From: Alteromonas_E sp964230255
GTDB lineage: Bacteria > Pseudomonadota > Gammaproteobacteria > Enterobacterales > Alteromonadaceae
Direction of reading: 5' to 3'
DNA length: 25,013 bases
Assembly: GCA_964230255.1 (NCBI GenBank)
Contig: CAXRGW010000108.1
Location: forward strand, 1 to 25,013
The notes under the pieces are model-generated. The model ran no database searches and was not told the origin of the DNA. It was given only the letters and a program-made list of their open reading frames with translations. This document shows positions 23,825 to 25,013 of the stretch, in pieces; positions within the stretch are counted from its first letter, which is position 1, and every line of letters starts with the position of its first letter. Both the position numbers and the translations under genes were made by a program.

Positions 23825-24100
23825 TTCATTTCGCCTCATGCGTTTACAACTACAAAACATGGTATCAAGTTTCATACACCATCAGCAGTGAAGTATAAAT
23901 CATGCTTTTTATATTTTCCCTATTTTACAAAGGCATGAGTGGGGCTCGATTAAGGCTTATAAAAAATATTGACAATCTTCAATAGGGTTCGCTCTGTTTT
24001 AAAATAGATGAGTTAAGGTAGCAATTAACACGCTGGCGAATAGTTTCCCTTTACAGTTGTGTGATATTATAAGGCGTTTTGAATTTGCAGAGAATTATTA

Positions 24101-24931
24101 ATGGCGCAGCGAAAGGGCATTTATTTATTACCCAACCTACTAACCACTGCAGGACTGTTTGCGGGGTTTTTCGCAGTAGTTTCCTCCATGAATGGACGGT
24201 TTGAGGCTGCTGCTGTGGCAATATTTGTTGCGATGATTTTTGATGGCCTCGATGGCAGGGTTGCTCGAATGACCAATACGCAAAGCGAGTTTGGTGCTGA
24301 ATATGACTCTATGGCTGACATGGTGTCTTTTGGTGTTGCACCTGCATTAGTTGCTTATAATTGGGGGCTGTCCGATATGGGTAAACTTGGATGGCTGGCT
24401 GCATTTATATATGTAGCAGGGGCTGCTCTTCGACTTGCGCGTTTCAATACTCAAGTGGGCATAGCCGACAAGCGTTTTTTCCAAGGCTTAGCCAGTCCTG
24501 CTGCTGCAGCTGTTGTTGCTGGCATGGTATGGGTTGGCGTTGAATATCAAGTCAACGGCAATGATGTCAGTATTATTGTTGCCATTGTTACTGGCCTAGC
24601 CGGTTTATTAATGGTTAGTAACTTTAAATATAACTCATTTAAAGAAGTAAACTGGCATGGCAAAGTGCCTTTCGTTGCTTTGCTATTAATATTGCTTGTA
24701 TTTGTAGTCGTTGCTACTGAACCTGCTTTGGTTCTATTTGTAGTATTTTCACTTTATGCCATGGCGGGACCAATCAATACTTTCCGCACAGTAGATAAAG
24801 TTACGTTAGATGATGTTGTGGGTGACCACGAAGAGGACGAAGACTTTTCTTCTATTGATGTGAAAACCACTTCAGAATCTACTGAATCAATAAAGAGTGC
24901 TGAAGATCCCGCCAAAGCGGTCGAAAAATAA
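24101..24931 (+). CDS. pssA: CDP-diacylglycerol-serine O-phosphatidyltransferase
   Basis: This 276-residue membrane enzyme makes phosphatidylserine, the precursor of phosphatidylethanolamine. The CDP-alcohol phosphotransferase motif is complete: D51-G52, A55-R56, G65, D69 and D73 (in DGLDGRVARMTNTQSEFGAEYDSMAD, read from 48). Several hydrophobic segments follow. The first residues RKGIYLLPNLLTTAGLFAGF are typical of the subclass II, Bacillus-like PssA also found in many proteobacteria. The C-terminal 45 residues are acidic and low-complexity (DHEEDEDFSS... ending KAVEK), probably a cytosolic tail. With pgpA it is the second phospholipid gene in the window, but far from it. Confidence 0.94.
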   Translation: MAQRKGIYLLPNLLTTAGLFAGFFAVVSSMNGRFEAAAVAIFVAMIFDGLDGRVARMTNTQSEFGAEYDSMADMVSFGVAPALVAYNWGLSDMGKLGWLAAFIYVAGAALRLARFNTQVGIADKRFFQGLASPAAAAVVAGMVWVGVEYQVNGNDVSIIVAIVTGLAGLLMVSNFKYNSFKEVNWHGKVPFVALLLILLVFVVVATEPALVLFVVFSLYAMAGPINTFRTVDKVTLDDVVGDHEEDEDFSSIDVKTTSESTESIKSAEDPAKAVEK

Positions 24932-24970
24932 CCGATCAAACATATTTTTCGACTTTTTTTCAAAAAGCAG

Positions 24971-24998
24971 TTGACGACATAAATGATGTCTGTAGAAT
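24971..24998 (+). promoter_or_regulatory. Strong sigma-70 promoter at the right edge
   Basis: TTGACG (24971-24976), 16 bases, TAGAAT (24993-24998), followed by a GC-rich stretch (GCGCTCGC) and preceded by an AT-rich region with T-runs. These are features of stable-RNA or highly expressed gene promoters. The gene it drives is outside the window. Confidence 0.65.
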
Positions 24999-25013
24999 TC
25001 GCGCTCGCTTCAA

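Noticed and set aside
23969..24005. TTGACA upstream of pssA as a promoter
   Set aside because: The -35 is perfect but there is no acceptable -10 at 15-19 bases; the first TAAAAT is 25 bases away.
24951..24966. CTTTTTTTCAAAAAG as a terminator for pssA
   Set aside because: The potential stem is almost only A-T pairs; it is more likely AT-rich DNA upstream of the edge promoter.

Overview
The window looks like chromosomal DNA from a marine-type gammaproteobacterium of moderate GC. Three observations point that way: the riboflavin/nusB/thiL/pgpA block next to dxs-ispA-xseB, a Vibrio-like sodium-type flagellar stator pair (pomAB), and the conserved bamD|rluD-pgeF-clpB block. The genus cannot be fixed from sequence alone. 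Genes are densely packed; I see no tRNA, rRNA, insertion sequence, prophage or CRISPR array.

Layout. (1) 1-6133, plus strand: end of glyA, nrdR, ribD, ribE, a RibBX-type ribB, ribH, nusB, thiL and pgpA, covering riboflavin synthesis, ribonucleotide reductase control, transcription antitermination, thiamine diphosphate and phosphatidylglycerol. (2) 6130-9135, minus strand: xseB-ispA-dxs, for isoprenoid precursors and an exonuclease VII subunit. (3) 9331-11035, plus strand: pomA-pomB. (4) 11032-17994: a two-armed stress regulon. The minus-strand arm is NTF2-like protein, SDR, FAD amine oxidase, DUF1365, CFA-family methyltransferase and EVE protein, tightly packed or overlapping. The plus-strand arm is a stand-alone LON-domain gene followed by an ECF11-type sigma factor and its zinc/cupin anti-sigma ChrR. 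(5) 18033-23317: bamD (minus), rluD-pgeF-clpB (plus). (6) 23318-24100: low gene density, with one secreted small protein whose reading frame is broken; 23825-24100 is AT-rich and holds no gene I can support. (7) pssA, then a strong promoter at the right edge that probably drives a gene outside the window.

The most interesting part is region 4. The minus arm, the LON gene and the sigma factor each have an upstream GATC(C/T)-N16/17-GTAA element at promoter position. These resemble known RpoE/ChrR (singlet oxygen) promoters, so all three units are probably one regulon. The sigma-ChrR-lipid-modification core is a known type. A LON-domain protein with its own copy of the promoter and an EVE-domain gene at the distal end look like less usual additions. 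The methyltransferase also seems to lack two of the bicarbonate ligands of true cyclopropane synthases, which would fit lipid methylation towards furan-type fatty acids rather than cyclopropanation.
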